The notes below the pieces were generated by a model. That model was not told the origin of the DNA, did not search any database, and saw only the letters and a program-made list of their open reading frames with translations. The position numbers and the translations under genes are program-made. From positions 62,001 to 126,000 of the forward strand of contig NZ_JBHFEI010000002.1 in NCBI RefSeq assembly GCF_041928815.1: a stretch of DNA of 64,000 nucleotides, read 5' to 3'. Shown in pieces: positions 1 through 7,683 of this stretch; the stretch's first letter is position 1, and every line of letters starts with the position of its first letter. This DNA comes from JBHFEI01 sp041928815 (GTDB lineage Bacteria; Pseudomonadota; Alphaproteobacteria; Rhizobiales; Rhizobiaceae).

Positions 1-313
1 TAAGACCGACGATATAGGCGTCCGGCGCGGAAAGTCATCCCCCTGAAACCGGCGATGCCGGGCCACTCGCGCGCGATTGCATGAACGCGCAAATCGGCAT
101 AGGCTGAAGGGTAGGAAAGGCGCATCGCGCCCCGGGCCCCCGTCGGTCTCCTTCGAGCCGGCACCGCGCCCCGCTCCTTCGTGGGCGCCGCCGGCCGGCA
201 TGTCCGGCCGCAGTCGCCTCGAATGGCGCTCACTCGCAGTGATCGCATGCCGCGTAAGCCATCGTGAACAAAATGCCCCGCAGAACGTTCCATCAGCGAT
301 TGGGAGGTCGACG
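1..313. other. gene-free left edge / upstream region
   Basis: I see no convincing coding sequence in these first 313 bases. The long open frame that runs through here into the transglutaminase has no protein-like composition before the ATG at 314. The stretch probably carries the promoter of that gene. It begins too abruptly to say what lies to the left. Confidence 0.5.
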
Positions 314-1222
314 ATGTACATACGTTTCGGATACGAGATTGGCATTGAATGCCCGCAGCCCACGCCGATGATGACCTACCTTTCGCCGGCAGCCGACACG
401 CGCGGCCGGATCCTCCAGGAAAAGGGCCCCGTCTCCACGCCCGTGGTCGCCATGGAGGAGACCTCGGACGTCTTCGGCAACACCTGCCTGCGTCTCGTGG
501 CCCCAAAGGGTGCCTTCAGCCTCGTCTACGATGCCCTGGTGCGGGACGAGGCGCCGGCCATGCCGCGCGCCCACGGCGCGGCGGTGTCGGTGGAGGCGCT
601 GCCGATGGGCTGCATGCCCTTCGTCACGGCAAGCCGCTACTGCGAGACCGACCGCTTCGGCACGCTCGCCTGGAAGCTCTTCGGCGACGTTCCGGCAGGA
701 CGCGCGCGCGTCGAGGCGATCTGCGATTACGTGCGGGAAAGACTGGTGTTCAGCTACGGCTACTCGACCGGCTTGCGCACGGCGATGGAAGCGCATGTGG
801 ACCGTGTCGGTGTCTGCCGCGACTATGCCCATCTCGCGGTGACGCTCTGCCGGGCGATGAATATGCCGGCACGCTACGTCAACGGTTTCGTCGCCGATAC
901 GGCCGCCGACCCGCAGCCGGCCCCGATGGACTTCCACGCCTGGTTCGAGGTCTACCTTGCCAGCGGATGGCACACGTTCGATGCGTTCCGTCCCGACATC
1001 GCCACCGGCCGCATCGCCGTCGCCCGCGGCCGGGACGCGGCCGACATCCCGCTGATCCAGACATTCGGCAGCCATGAACTGACCACCTTCAAGATCTGGA
1101 CGCGGCGCGAGAGCGAGGGTCGGCTCGGCCGGCCGCACGAGGATGCGGACGTGTCGCTGGTCAGCCCGTGGTTCAGTACGCGCTGGGCTCGCCACCTGCA
1201 CGAACGGGAAAGGGGACGATAG
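314..1222 (+). CDS. transglutaminase-like cysteine peptidase family protein
   Basis: 302 aa. The second half is a transglutaminase-core domain: Cys168 in the motif VGVCRDYAH, a His in DFHAWFEVYL and an Asp in WHTFDAF form the expected Cys-His-Asp triad. The N-terminal half (YIRFGYEIGIECPQPTPM) is the beta-rich bacterial transglutaminase N-terminal region typical of this family. The ATG at 314 is chosen because GGGAGG lies just upstream and the open frame further upstream (from 77) looks non-coding. The family acts as a protease or amidase or remains uncharacterised, so the substrate is unknown. It is monocistronic and followed by a hairpin with a T run. Confidence 0.85.
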   Translation: MYIRFGYEIGIECPQPTPMMTYLSPAADTRGRILQEKGPVSTPVVAMEETSDVFGNTCLRLVAPKGAFSLVYDALVRDEAPAMPRAHGAAVSVEALPMGCMPFVTASRYCETDRFGTLAWKLFGDVPAGRARVEAICDYVRERLVFSYGYSTGLRTAMEAHVDRVGVCRDYAHLAVTLCRAMNMPARYVNGFVADTAADPQPAPMDFHAWFEVYLASGWHTFDAFRPDIATGRIAVARGRDAADIPLIQTFGSHELTTFKIWTRRESEGRLGRPHEDADVSLVSPWFSTRWARHLHERERGR

Positions 1223-1247
1223 GGAGAACGCCGCAGCGTTTTTTCTC
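1223..1247 (+). terminator. rho-independent terminator of the transglutaminase gene
   Basis: A GGAGAA...TTCTCC and AACGC-CGCA-GCGTT stem with a run of six T lies directly after the stop codon. Confidence 0.6.
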
Positions 1248-1346
1248 CAATGCTGGAAAACGGAGAAAACTATCCCTATCAATTAGGTCGGCATTGCGAC
1301 ACGATAAGGGAAGTAGGTCGTATCTGACCCCAATACGGAGATCGCC

Positions 1347-1463
1347 ATGCAGAGAACGAAAGCCATGCGCCAGACGCATTCCGCTCCGTCCGCGCTGCTC
1401 CACGCCGGACTGGTGGCGGCCGCCTTCATTTTCGTGATCGCTCTCGTCGCTGGCGCTATCTGA
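1347..1463 (+). CDS. 38-aa predicted single-span membrane protein
   Basis: A short open frame starting with ATG at 1347, preceded by GGAG seven bases upstream, encodes 38 residues. The N-terminus is basic and polar (MQRTKAMRQTHSAPSALLH) and is followed by one hydrophobic helix (GLVAAAFIFVIALVAGAI) that runs to the stop. That layout of short basic head plus one C-terminal membrane span is that of small inner-membrane peptides. It lies between a terminator and the convergent aminotransferase gene and is transcribed alone. I do not recognise a named family. Function unknown. Confidence 0.55.
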   Translation: MQRTKAMRQTHSAPSALLHAGLVAAAFIFVIALVAGAI

Positions 1464-1487
1464 CGTCTCCATGACCGGCGCGGCGCC

Positions 1488-2666
1488 TCAGATGCCGGGC
1501 ATGACGAAGCCCCCAAGGCGCTCTCCCACCTGCCGGATGGTCGCGAGATCGGCGTTCGGGAAGGCGAGGCGGAGATGGCCTTCCTGGGCCTCTCCGAAGA
1601 ATTCGCCGGGGAGGCAGAGAATTCCGGCCGACGCCGCGAGCCGCTCCGCTACGAGTTGCGCGCGGATGTCGCCGAAGGGATGGCGTAGATAGGCGAAATA
1701 GGCGCCGACCGACAGCAGCTTCCAGCCCTCCACTCCTTCGATCGCCATGCGCAGCGCCGCCGCCCGCGCGGCAATTTCCGCCCGGTTCGCCTCCCGCCAG
1801 CCCTCGAGGGCCGGAAGCGCTTTCGCCAGCGCGATCTGGGCCGGGCGCGGCGCACAGATCTGCAGATTGTCCATGATCTTGGCCACCTGCGCCAGCACGC
1901 CGACACCGGCGGTGATGGCGCCGACCCGGTGGCCCGGAACCGCGTGGGATTTCGAGAAGCTGTAGAGGCTGATGAAATTCTTCTGCCAGCCGTCGATCGC
2001 GAAGAGACCATGCGGCTTGCCGGCGCCGGGCGGCAGGAAGTCGCGATAGGTCTCGTCGAGGATCAGCCAGGTGCCGTTCGCCCGGCACAGTTCGAAGATT
2101 TCCCCGATCAGCGCCGGCGGATAGACGGCGCCGGTCGGATTGTTCGGCGAGACGAGGGCAAGCGCCTTGACGTCCGGGCGCAGCGCAGCGTCGATCGCCC
2201 GGATGTCCGGCAGAAAGCCCGATTGCGAGTTGCAGGGCAGGAGCTCGGCCTCGATGCCGAGCATCGACAGCGTCGACTGGTGGTTGAAATAGAAGGGGTT
2301 GGTGATCAGGACCGTGTCCCCGGCCCTGGCGACGGCCATGAGGGCGGCGACGAAGGCCTGATTGCATCCGGCGGTGATCTGGATGGCGGTCGCGGACACC
2401 GGCGTGTCGTAGAGGGTGCCGAGATGCTGCGCATAGGCGAGGCGGAGCGCGCGTTCGCCCTCGATCGGCCCATAGCCGGCGGCGGCCGCCGAGGCGGACG
2501 CCTCCCCGAGCCAGGACAAAAGGTCGGGATGCGGCGGATGGCCGGGTGCTGCCTGCGAGAGATCGATCAGCGGTCCCCGTTCTCCATCATAGTCCCGGGC
2601 CCAGGCCTGGGCGGCGGGGATCGGCGGGGGAGCGAGGCGTCTGATCAGCGGATTGAGGCTCGACAT
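1488..2666 (-). CDS. class I/II PLP-dependent aminotransferase
   Basis: 392 aa from the ATG at 2666. Fold-type I aminotransferase hallmarks are visible in order: SPNNPTG at about 173-179, LILDETYRDF with the PLP-contacting Asp204, and SFSKSHAVPGHRVG with the Schiff-base Lys239 and phosphate-binding residues. Length is normal for the aspartate/alanine aminotransferase superfamily. A longer frame upstream is rejected because the segment before 2666 is Arg/Ala-rich and unlike the family. Substrate cannot be told from sequence. It is divergent from the ring-cleaving dioxygenase gene and the two may share a promoter region (2667-2947). Confidence 0.88.
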   Translation of the reverse strand: MSSLNPLIRRLAPPPIPAAQAWARDYDGERGPLIDLSQAAPGHPPHPDLLSWLGEASASAAAAGYGPIEGERALRLAYAQHLGTLYDTPVSATAIQITAGCNQAFVAALMAVARAGDTVLITNPFYFNHQSTLSMLGIEAELLPCNSQSGFLPDIRAIDAALRPDVKALALVSPNNPTGAVYPPALIGEIFELCRANGTWLILDETYRDFLPPGAGKPHGLFAIDGWQKNFISLYSFSKSHAVPGHRVGAITAGVGVLAQVAKIMDNLQICAPRPAQIALAKALPALEGWREANRAEIAARAAALRMAIEGVEGWKLLSVGAYFAYLRHPFGDIRAQLVAERLAASAGILCLPGEFFGEAQEGHLRLAFPNADLATIRQVGERLGGFVMPGI

Positions 2667-2947
2667 GCGCAAAGGGTCCTGGAGGGATCGTCCGGACGCA
2701 CGGCCGCCGCGGTTCCCGTTCGCGGCCTCGTCCTTGCCGAGCATATGGGCCGGCGCGTGGCGAAACGCAACGCGGCCCGGCGCAATTGCCGCGCTCCATC
2801 CTGTCGCAGGGGGCGCGTCGTTGACAAATCGGCGACGATCCGTCGGCATCGTTCAATGACTGAACTCTGCGTTCTGAATTCCGCCCCTTTATGCCCGTCG
2901 CGTCTTCGCCAATATAGCCGTCAACCACAGGATCAAAGGAGGCGGCC

Positions 2948-3907
2948 ATGGGCCTGCAACTCACCGGCATTCATCATCTGACGGCGATCACCGCGAACGC
3001 GCCGGCCAATCTTCACTTCTACACGCAGGTGCTCGGCCTGCGGCTGGTCAAGAAGACGGTCAACCAGGACGATACGACCGCCTACCATCTCTTCTACGCC
3101 GATGGCGCGGCGTCGCCCGGCACCGACCTCACCTTCTTCGATTGGCCGGTCGGGCCGGAGCGGCGCGGCACCCATTCGGTCGCGCGCACCGGGCTCAGGG
3201 TCTCCGGCCGCGCCAGCCTCGACTGGTGGAAGGCGCGCCTTGACGCGCATGGCGTGACGTCCGGCGCGGTGACCGAGATCGACGGCCGCGCCGCGATCGA
3301 CTTCGAGGATGGGGAGGGCCAGCGGTTCCGGCTGCTCGACGATGGTGGCCTCGCGCCCTCCCATCCCTGGGAGCGCAGCCCCGTCCCGGCGGAGCACCAG
3401 ATCAAGGGCCTCGGCCCGATCGTCCTCAGCGTACCGGCGCTCGAGACCACGCAGGCCGTGCTCACCCATGTGATGAACATGGCCGAGAGCCGGACCTATC
3501 CGTCGCCGGACGGCGAGGGCACGGTGCATGTCTTCTCCATGGGCGAAGGCGGACCGGCGGCGGAGCTCCATGTCGCGGTGCAGCCCGGCCTGCCGGTTGC
3601 CCGGCAGGGGGCCGGCGCGGTGCACCATGTCGCCTTCCGCACGCCGGATGCCGAGGGCCTCAAGGCCTGGACAGAGCGGCTGAAAGGGTTCCGCCTGCCG
3701 TCGAGCGGCGAGGTCGAGCGCTATTATTTCCGCTCGCTCTACTTCCGCGAGCCGAACGGCATCCTGTTCGAGATCGCCACCGACGGACCGGGTTTCGCCG
3801 TCGACGAACCGATGGAAACGCTCGGCGAGAGCCTGTCGCTGCCGCCCTTCCTCGAGCACAAGCGCCAGCAGATCGAGGCGCGGCTGAAGCCTCTCGTCGA
3901 GGCGTGA
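2948..3907 (+). CDS. ring-cleaving dioxygenase, glyoxalase/VOC superfamily (MhqO-like)
   Basis: 319 aa with two vicinal-oxygen-chelate modules. The first starts at GIHHLTAITANAP (about 7-19, metal-ligand His) and the second at AVHHVAFRTPD (about 222) with the metal-binding Glu in NGILFEIATDGPGF. Length and layout match the MhqO/YfiE-type ring-cleaving dioxygenases that act on hydroquinones or catechols. A strong AAAGGAGG lies eight bases before the ATG. The alpha/beta hydrolase found convergently just downstream is MhqD-like, the same pairing known from quinone-detoxification loci. Exact substrate is inferred only. Confidence 0.85.
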   Translation: MGLQLTGIHHLTAITANAPANLHFYTQVLGLRLVKKTVNQDDTTAYHLFYADGAASPGTDLTFFDWPVGPERRGTHSVARTGLRVSGRASLDWWKARLDAHGVTSGAVTEIDGRAAIDFEDGEGQRFRLLDDGGLAPSHPWERSPVPAEHQIKGLGPIVLSVPALETTQAVLTHVMNMAESRTYPSPDGEGTVHVFSMGEGGPAAELHVAVQPGLPVARQGAGAVHHVAFRTPDAEGLKAWTERLKGFRLPSSGEVERYYFRSLYFREPNGILFEIATDGPGFAVDEPMETLGESLSLPPFLEHKRQQIEARLKPLVEA

Positions 3908-3944
3908 GGCGGATGGCGCCGCCGGAGGGCGGCGCCCCTCGTCC

Positions 3945-4577
3945 TCAGGCCATCGCCTTGCCCGGCGCCTGGCCGCCAAGCCAGGCGCGGATCAGCGCCA
4001 CGTCCTGCATCACCAGGTCATGGCCGGCATTGACCACGACATTCTCGACGGCGGCGCCGGCGGCAAGAAGATTGGCCTCGAGCGCCGTCGCATAGGGGCT
4101 GTAGGGATCGCGGGCGCCCGTTGTCATCAGCGCGGCGGCGCCGGCAAGCTCCGCCGCAGGCACCGATTCGAGGATGTTCATCGCCCGCAGCAGCACCGCC
4201 CTGCGGATCAGCCCCGGCGTCAGGAACATCATCGCCCCGATCATGTTGGCGCCGTTCGAGTAGCCAAGATGGACGGCGGCGGCGGGATCGAAGCCGTAGC
4301 TCCGGCCCGCCTCCACGAGGAAGGCGGAAAAGGCCGCGGCCTCCGAGCGGATCTGCGCCTGGTCGAAGGTGACGGCCGTCTTGCGGCGGAACCAGCGCGG
4401 AAAGCCCTCGTCGAGGCTGCGGCCGCGTGCGGCGAAAAGCGCGGCGTTCGGCACTATCTCGCGGGCGAAGGAGAGAAGGCTGGTCTCGTTGCCCCCCGTT
4501 CCATGCATCAGCACGAGGGTCGGGCCGCGCCCGTCCGGAGAAGGTTCGAAACGGTGGACGAAGGCGGGCTCGCTCAT
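3945..4577 (-). CDS. alpha/beta hydrolase (phospholipase/carboxylesterase, MhqD/YpfH-like)
   Basis: 210 aa. Motifs: oxyanion-hole HGTGGNE near residue 29, nucleophile elbow GYSNGAN (Ser in G-x-S-x-G), acidic residue in TGARDPYSPY and the catalytic His in NAGHDL near the C-terminus. Size fits the short carboxylesterase family 2 and dienelactone-hydrolase-like enzymes. The ATG at 4577 is preceded by AAGGAGAC. It ends 37 bases from the convergent dioxygenase, and the SDR gene lies directly upstream on the same strand (gap 23 bases), so SDR and hydrolase probably form an operon. Likely role: hydrolysis of aromatic-derived esters or thioesters in quinone detoxification (inference). Confidence 0.85.
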   Translation of the reverse strand: MSEPAFVHRFEPSPDGRGPTLVLMHGTGGNETSLLSFAREIVPNAALFAARGRSLDEGFPRWFRRKTAVTFDQAQIRSEAAAFSAFLVEAGRSYGFDPAAAVHLGYSNGANMIGAMMFLTPGLIRRAVLLRAMNILESVPAAELAGAAALMTTGARDPYSPYATALEANLLAAGAAVENVVVNAGHDLVMQDVALIRAWLGGQAPGKAMA

Positions 4578-4600
4578 GGGCGTCTCCTTGGAATGGCCGG

Positions 4601-5452
4601 TCAGGACTTGTCGCCGGCCAGATGGGCCGCGAAGGCGGCTGCATGGTCCGGATGCCAGCGCGACAGCGGCGGACGGTTCTCGACGATGTCGCCCGCGGCC
4701 CAGAGGATGCGTTTCTCGTCCGTGGCGCGGTCGACGGCGTTGTCGGGGCAGAGAATGTAGAAATCGCCGCGTTCCAGGCGTTCCATCATGAAGCCGACCG
4801 TCTGTTCCGGCGTCCAGGCGTCTGCCGGCTTCTCCGTCCGCCCGCCGGCGGCAAGCGGGGTGAAGACGAAGCCGGGGATCAGCAGATGGGCGGTGATCCG
4901 ACAGTCCGGCCTGTTGCGCAGGTCGTGCGCCACCGCTTCCGTGAACACCTTTACCCCCGCCTTCGACAGATTGTAGGCCGGATCGCCGGGCGGCGTGGTG
5001 ATGCCCTGCTTCGAGCCGGTGTTGATGATCGCGCCGGGCGCGCCGTGGGCGATCATCTCCGGACCGAAGGCGCGCACGCCGTTGATGACGCCGTGGAGGT
5101 TGACCGCAAGCACCCTGTCCCAGGCGGCAACATCGCCGAAGAGGGCGCTGCCCGGCTGGATCCCGGCATTGTTCATCAGCACATGCACCGGACCGAAGGC
5201 GGCGGCGACATCGGCGGCGAGGGTTGCCATCGCCGCGGGATCGGAGACGTCGGCGGACATCGCCGCGATCCGGCCGCCTTTCGCCGACCTGGCGACGCTT
5301 GCCGCAGTCTCGTCCAGGCGGTCGCCGGCGAGATCGACCATCACGACATGGAGGCCGAGCGCGGCAAAGCGTTCGGCCGCCGCGCGGCCGATACCCGACG
5401 CGGCACCGGTGACGAGGGCGGTGTTGCCGGGGGAAAAGGCGGGATGCGCCAT
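4601..5452 (-). CDS. SDR family NAD(P)-dependent oxidoreductase
   Basis: 283 aa short-chain dehydrogenase. Visible motifs are the Rossmann glycine motif TGAASGIGRA (residues about 15-24), NNAG, the active-site Ser in NTGSKQG and YNLSK (catalytic Tyr and Lys). GGAGG lies 10-14 bases before the ATG. Upstream partner of the alpha/beta hydrolase gene. The substrate is not evident; neighbours suggest a carbonyl or quinone-derived compound. Confidence 0.88.
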   Translation of the reverse strand: MAHPAFSPGNTALVTGAASGIGRAAAERFAALGLHVVMVDLAGDRLDETAASVARSAKGGRIAAMSADVSDPAAMATLAADVAAAFGPVHVLMNNAGIQPGSALFGDVAAWDRVLAVNLHGVINGVRAFGPEMIAHGAPGAIINTGSKQGITTPPGDPAYNLSKAGVKVFTEAVAHDLRNRPDCRITAHLLIPGFVFTPLAAGGRTEKPADAWTPEQTVGFMMERLERGDFYILCPDNAVDRATDEKRILWAAGDIVENRPPLSRWHPDHAAAFAAHLAGDKS

Positions 5453-5718
5453 GGTGAAGCGAGCCTCCTTCAAAGGGACAGAGGTCCGAGGGTAGGACCT
5501 GCGTTCGAGCCTTTTTCCTTCTAGAGTGCGACGACGCCTTCGGCAAATCCAATCCCGCCGGAGCCCGGCCAATCCGGCGCCAGGCCGGATCCCGTGCGCC
5601 ATCGCGCCGGCAACCGCTTCGAAGCCCGTGCCCTCCGCACGGCTTTCTCTTGCCCTGCTGCGCGTCTCGCCCTAGATTTTCACTGGGCGAACAAAAGGAT
5701 GGGGCGGGACGGACGACC

Positions 5719-6474
5719 ATGGCGGGGCAGCGGGTGAAGAGTGCGTATCGGACCCCTTGCGAACAATGTCCGTTGCGGGGTTTCCCCCACTTCCGCGAGT
5801 TCAAGCCGGAAGAACTCGCCTTTATTTCCGACTTCAAGACCGGAGAACTGACCGTCGATGCCGGCGCCACGCTTCTCGTCGAGGGCGCGCACAGCGCCCA
5901 TCTCTACACGGTGCTTTCCGGCTGGGGCTTCCGTTACAAGATGCTGGACGACGGCCGGCGGCAGATCCTCAACTACATGATGCCCGGCGACCTCGTCGGC
6001 CTGCAGGGCAGCCTGATGGGCGAGATGCAGCATTCGGTCGAGGCGCTCTCGCCGGTCACGCTCTGCGTCTTCGAGCGCGACCGGCTGATGTCGATCTATC
6101 GCGAGCATCCCGACCTTGCCTTCGACACGACCTGGATCGCGGCGCGGGAGGAACGGATTCTCGACGAGAACCTCCTCAGCATCGGTCGCCGCTCGGCGCT
6201 CGAGCGCGCCGCCTATCTGCTCGCCTTCCTGCACCAGCGCGCCGTGTCGCTGAAGCTCTTCGACGCGCAGCGCACGGTCATGCCGATCACGCAGCAGCAT
6301 GTCGCCGACACGCTCGGCCTCTCGATCGTCCACACCAACAAGACGCTGAAGAAGCTTTCGGAACGCAACCTGATCCGCTGGATGGACCGGGGCTGCACCG
6401 TGCTCGACGACCGCGGCCTGTGCGAGATCGCCGGCTGGGAGGGGTATCACGAGCGCAACAGGCCCTTCCTGTGA
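5719..6474 (+). CDS. Crp/Fnr family transcriptional regulator
   Basis: 251 aa. A cyclic-nucleotide-binding-fold sensor domain (about 30-150) is followed by a long dimer helix and a winged helix-turn-helix at about 186-220 (TQQHVADTLGLSIVHTNKTL). The N-terminus carries Cys14-x2-Cys17 in PCEQCPLR, and Cys116 lies in the sensor domain. Classic FNR has four cluster ligands (three N-terminal plus one central), so only three candidate ligands are visible here and Fe-S binding is uncertain. The recognition helix lacks the usual E-x-x-S-R motif of FNR, so its DNA site should differ. Start chosen at the ATG at 5719. Monocistronic, convergent with dps. Confidence 0.85.
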   Translation: MAGQRVKSAYRTPCEQCPLRGFPHFREFKPEELAFISDFKTGELTVDAGATLLVEGAHSAHLYTVLSGWGFRYKMLDDGRRQILNYMMPGDLVGLQGSLMGEMQHSVEALSPVTLCVFERDRLMSIYREHPDLAFDTTWIAAREERILDENLLSIGRRSALERAAYLLAFLHQRAVSLKLFDAQRTVMPITQQHVADTLGLSIVHTNKTLKKLSERNLIRWMDRGCTVLDDRGLCEIAGWEGYHERNRPFL

Positions 6475-6483
6475 AAGGGCCTG
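6459..6483. terminator. inverted repeat at the fnr-like/dps 3' junction
   Basis: CAGGCCCTT and AAGGGCCTG form nine-base arms with a seven-base loop spanning the stop codon of the Crp/Fnr gene. There is no strong T run, so a bidirectional terminator is only probable. Confidence 0.4.
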
Positions 6484-6503
6484 CCCGCTCGCGACGCTCG
6501 CCC

Positions 6504-7016
6504 TCACGCGGCGGCGATCGCCCTTAGCATCCACAGGGCCTTCTCGTGGAAGGTCAGCCTGTCGGTCAGCATGTCGGCCGTCACCACGTCCTTCGCATCG
6601 TCGGCGGCGGTCGCGGCGTCGCGCATCCCGCGCACGGCAGACTCGTGGTCGCGGATGAGATCGGCGATCATGTCAGCGGCGGTGACGTGATTGACGTCGC
6701 GACCCTTGGGGGCAAAACGGGCGGCCTCCGACAGGTTGGCTGGCGCCAGGTGGCCGAGCGCGCGGATGCGCTCGGCGATGATGTCGGTCGCCTTGAACAG
6801 CGTGTTGTAGTGGTCCTCCGTCAGTTCGTGCAGCGGCTTGAACAGCGGGCCGACCACGTTCCAGTGGTAGACATGGCTCTTGATGAGCAGGGCGTAGGTG
6901 CCCGCGAGGATATCGGAAAGCGACGCGGCCATCTGGCGGCGGTAGTCGTCGGCGAGGCCGATGTCGAACTCTTCGTCTTTTGCCGCCGGCTTGAGGACGG
7001 ATGCGGATCTGGCCAT
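6504..7016 (-). CDS. dps: Dps family DNA-protection/ferritin-like protein
   Basis: 170 aa, the normal Dps size. The ferroxidase helices are visible: KSHVYHWNVVGPLF with the His ligands, followed by LHELTEDHYNTLFKATD with the conserved acidic and His residues. The start MARSASVLKPAAK gives a short basic N-terminal tail of the kind used for DNA contact. It oxidises and stores iron and shields DNA in stress or stationary phase. Transcribed alone, convergent with the Crp/Fnr gene. Confidence 0.9.
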   Translation of the reverse strand: MARSASVLKPAAKDEEFDIGLADDYRRQMAASLSDILAGTYALLIKSHVYHWNVVGPLFKPLHELTEDHYNTLFKATDIIAERIRALGHLAPANLSEAARFAPKGRDVNHVTAADMIADLIRDHESAVRGMRDAATAADDAKDVVTADMLTDRLTFHEKALWMLRAIAAA

Positions 7017-7248
7017 GTGGGGATGCCTCTTCGTGGGAGTGGCTTTGCGGTGATTCGTCGGGGCCGCGTCGCGCGGCCAAGGCGCTTGCGGAAACGCGAA
7101 ACAGCCGCCAATGTTCCTCCTGCGCCGTGAAAACGACGCAAACGGGAGGAATATCCGCCGCGCGCCGCCCCGGACGTGTCTTATTTAAATGCTGCCTCCG
7201 GCCCCGCCGTGTAGGTCTCATGACAGGTTCACACGGAGGCGGTATTTC

Positions 7249-7674
7249 ATGCATGGCTTGAATGACGCGGCGGCGACGCGATCCGGGCGGGAAAATGCGA
7301 GGGGATGCAGATCGGCCATGACGTCGGTGCTTGTGGTTGAGGACAACTTCATCATTGCGTTGGAGGCCGAGGACATCCTGGCGACGCTCGGTGTCGACGA
7401 GGTGGTGATCGCGACGAGCCTGAAGCAGGCGCGCGAACTCATGGACCAGCGCGCCTTCGACGCCGTGCTGCTCGACGTCAATCTTGGGCCGGGGACCAGC
7501 TTCGATTTCGCCCGCCATCTCGTCGAGCGCGGCGTGCCCTTCGGTTTTGCCAGCGGCTATGGCGACGGCGAGGATTTTCCGCCCGAGCTGCGCGCGGTTC
7601 CGCGCATCTCGAAGCCCTTCAACGAAACGACGCTTGGCGATCTCCTGTCGCGCACGATCGGCCTTCCCGGCTGA
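7249..7674 (+). CDS. single-domain response regulator (receiver)
   Basis: 141 aa consisting of one REC domain: VLVVEDNFII (acidic pocket), phospho-acceptor Asp in VLLDVNLGPG and the conserved Lys in ISKPFNE. There is no output domain. GGAGG lies nine bases before the ATG at 7249, giving 23 residues before the core; an internal ATG at 7318 (MTSVLVVED) is the alternative start. The sequence resembles the C-terminal receiver of the bacteriophytochrome encoded at 56845-59415 (VLLVEDNLIIAMDGEDIL). That suggests it serves an HWE-type kinase as a phosphate sink or shuttle (inference). Confidence 0.85.
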   Translation: MHGLNDAAATRSGRENARGCRSAMTSVLVVEDNFIIALEAEDILATLGVDEVVIATSLKQARELMDQRAFDAVLLDVNLGPGTSFDFARHLVERGVPFGFASGYGDGEDFPPELRAVPRISKPFNETTLGDLLSRTIGLPG

Positions 7675-7683
7675 GCGCATCTT

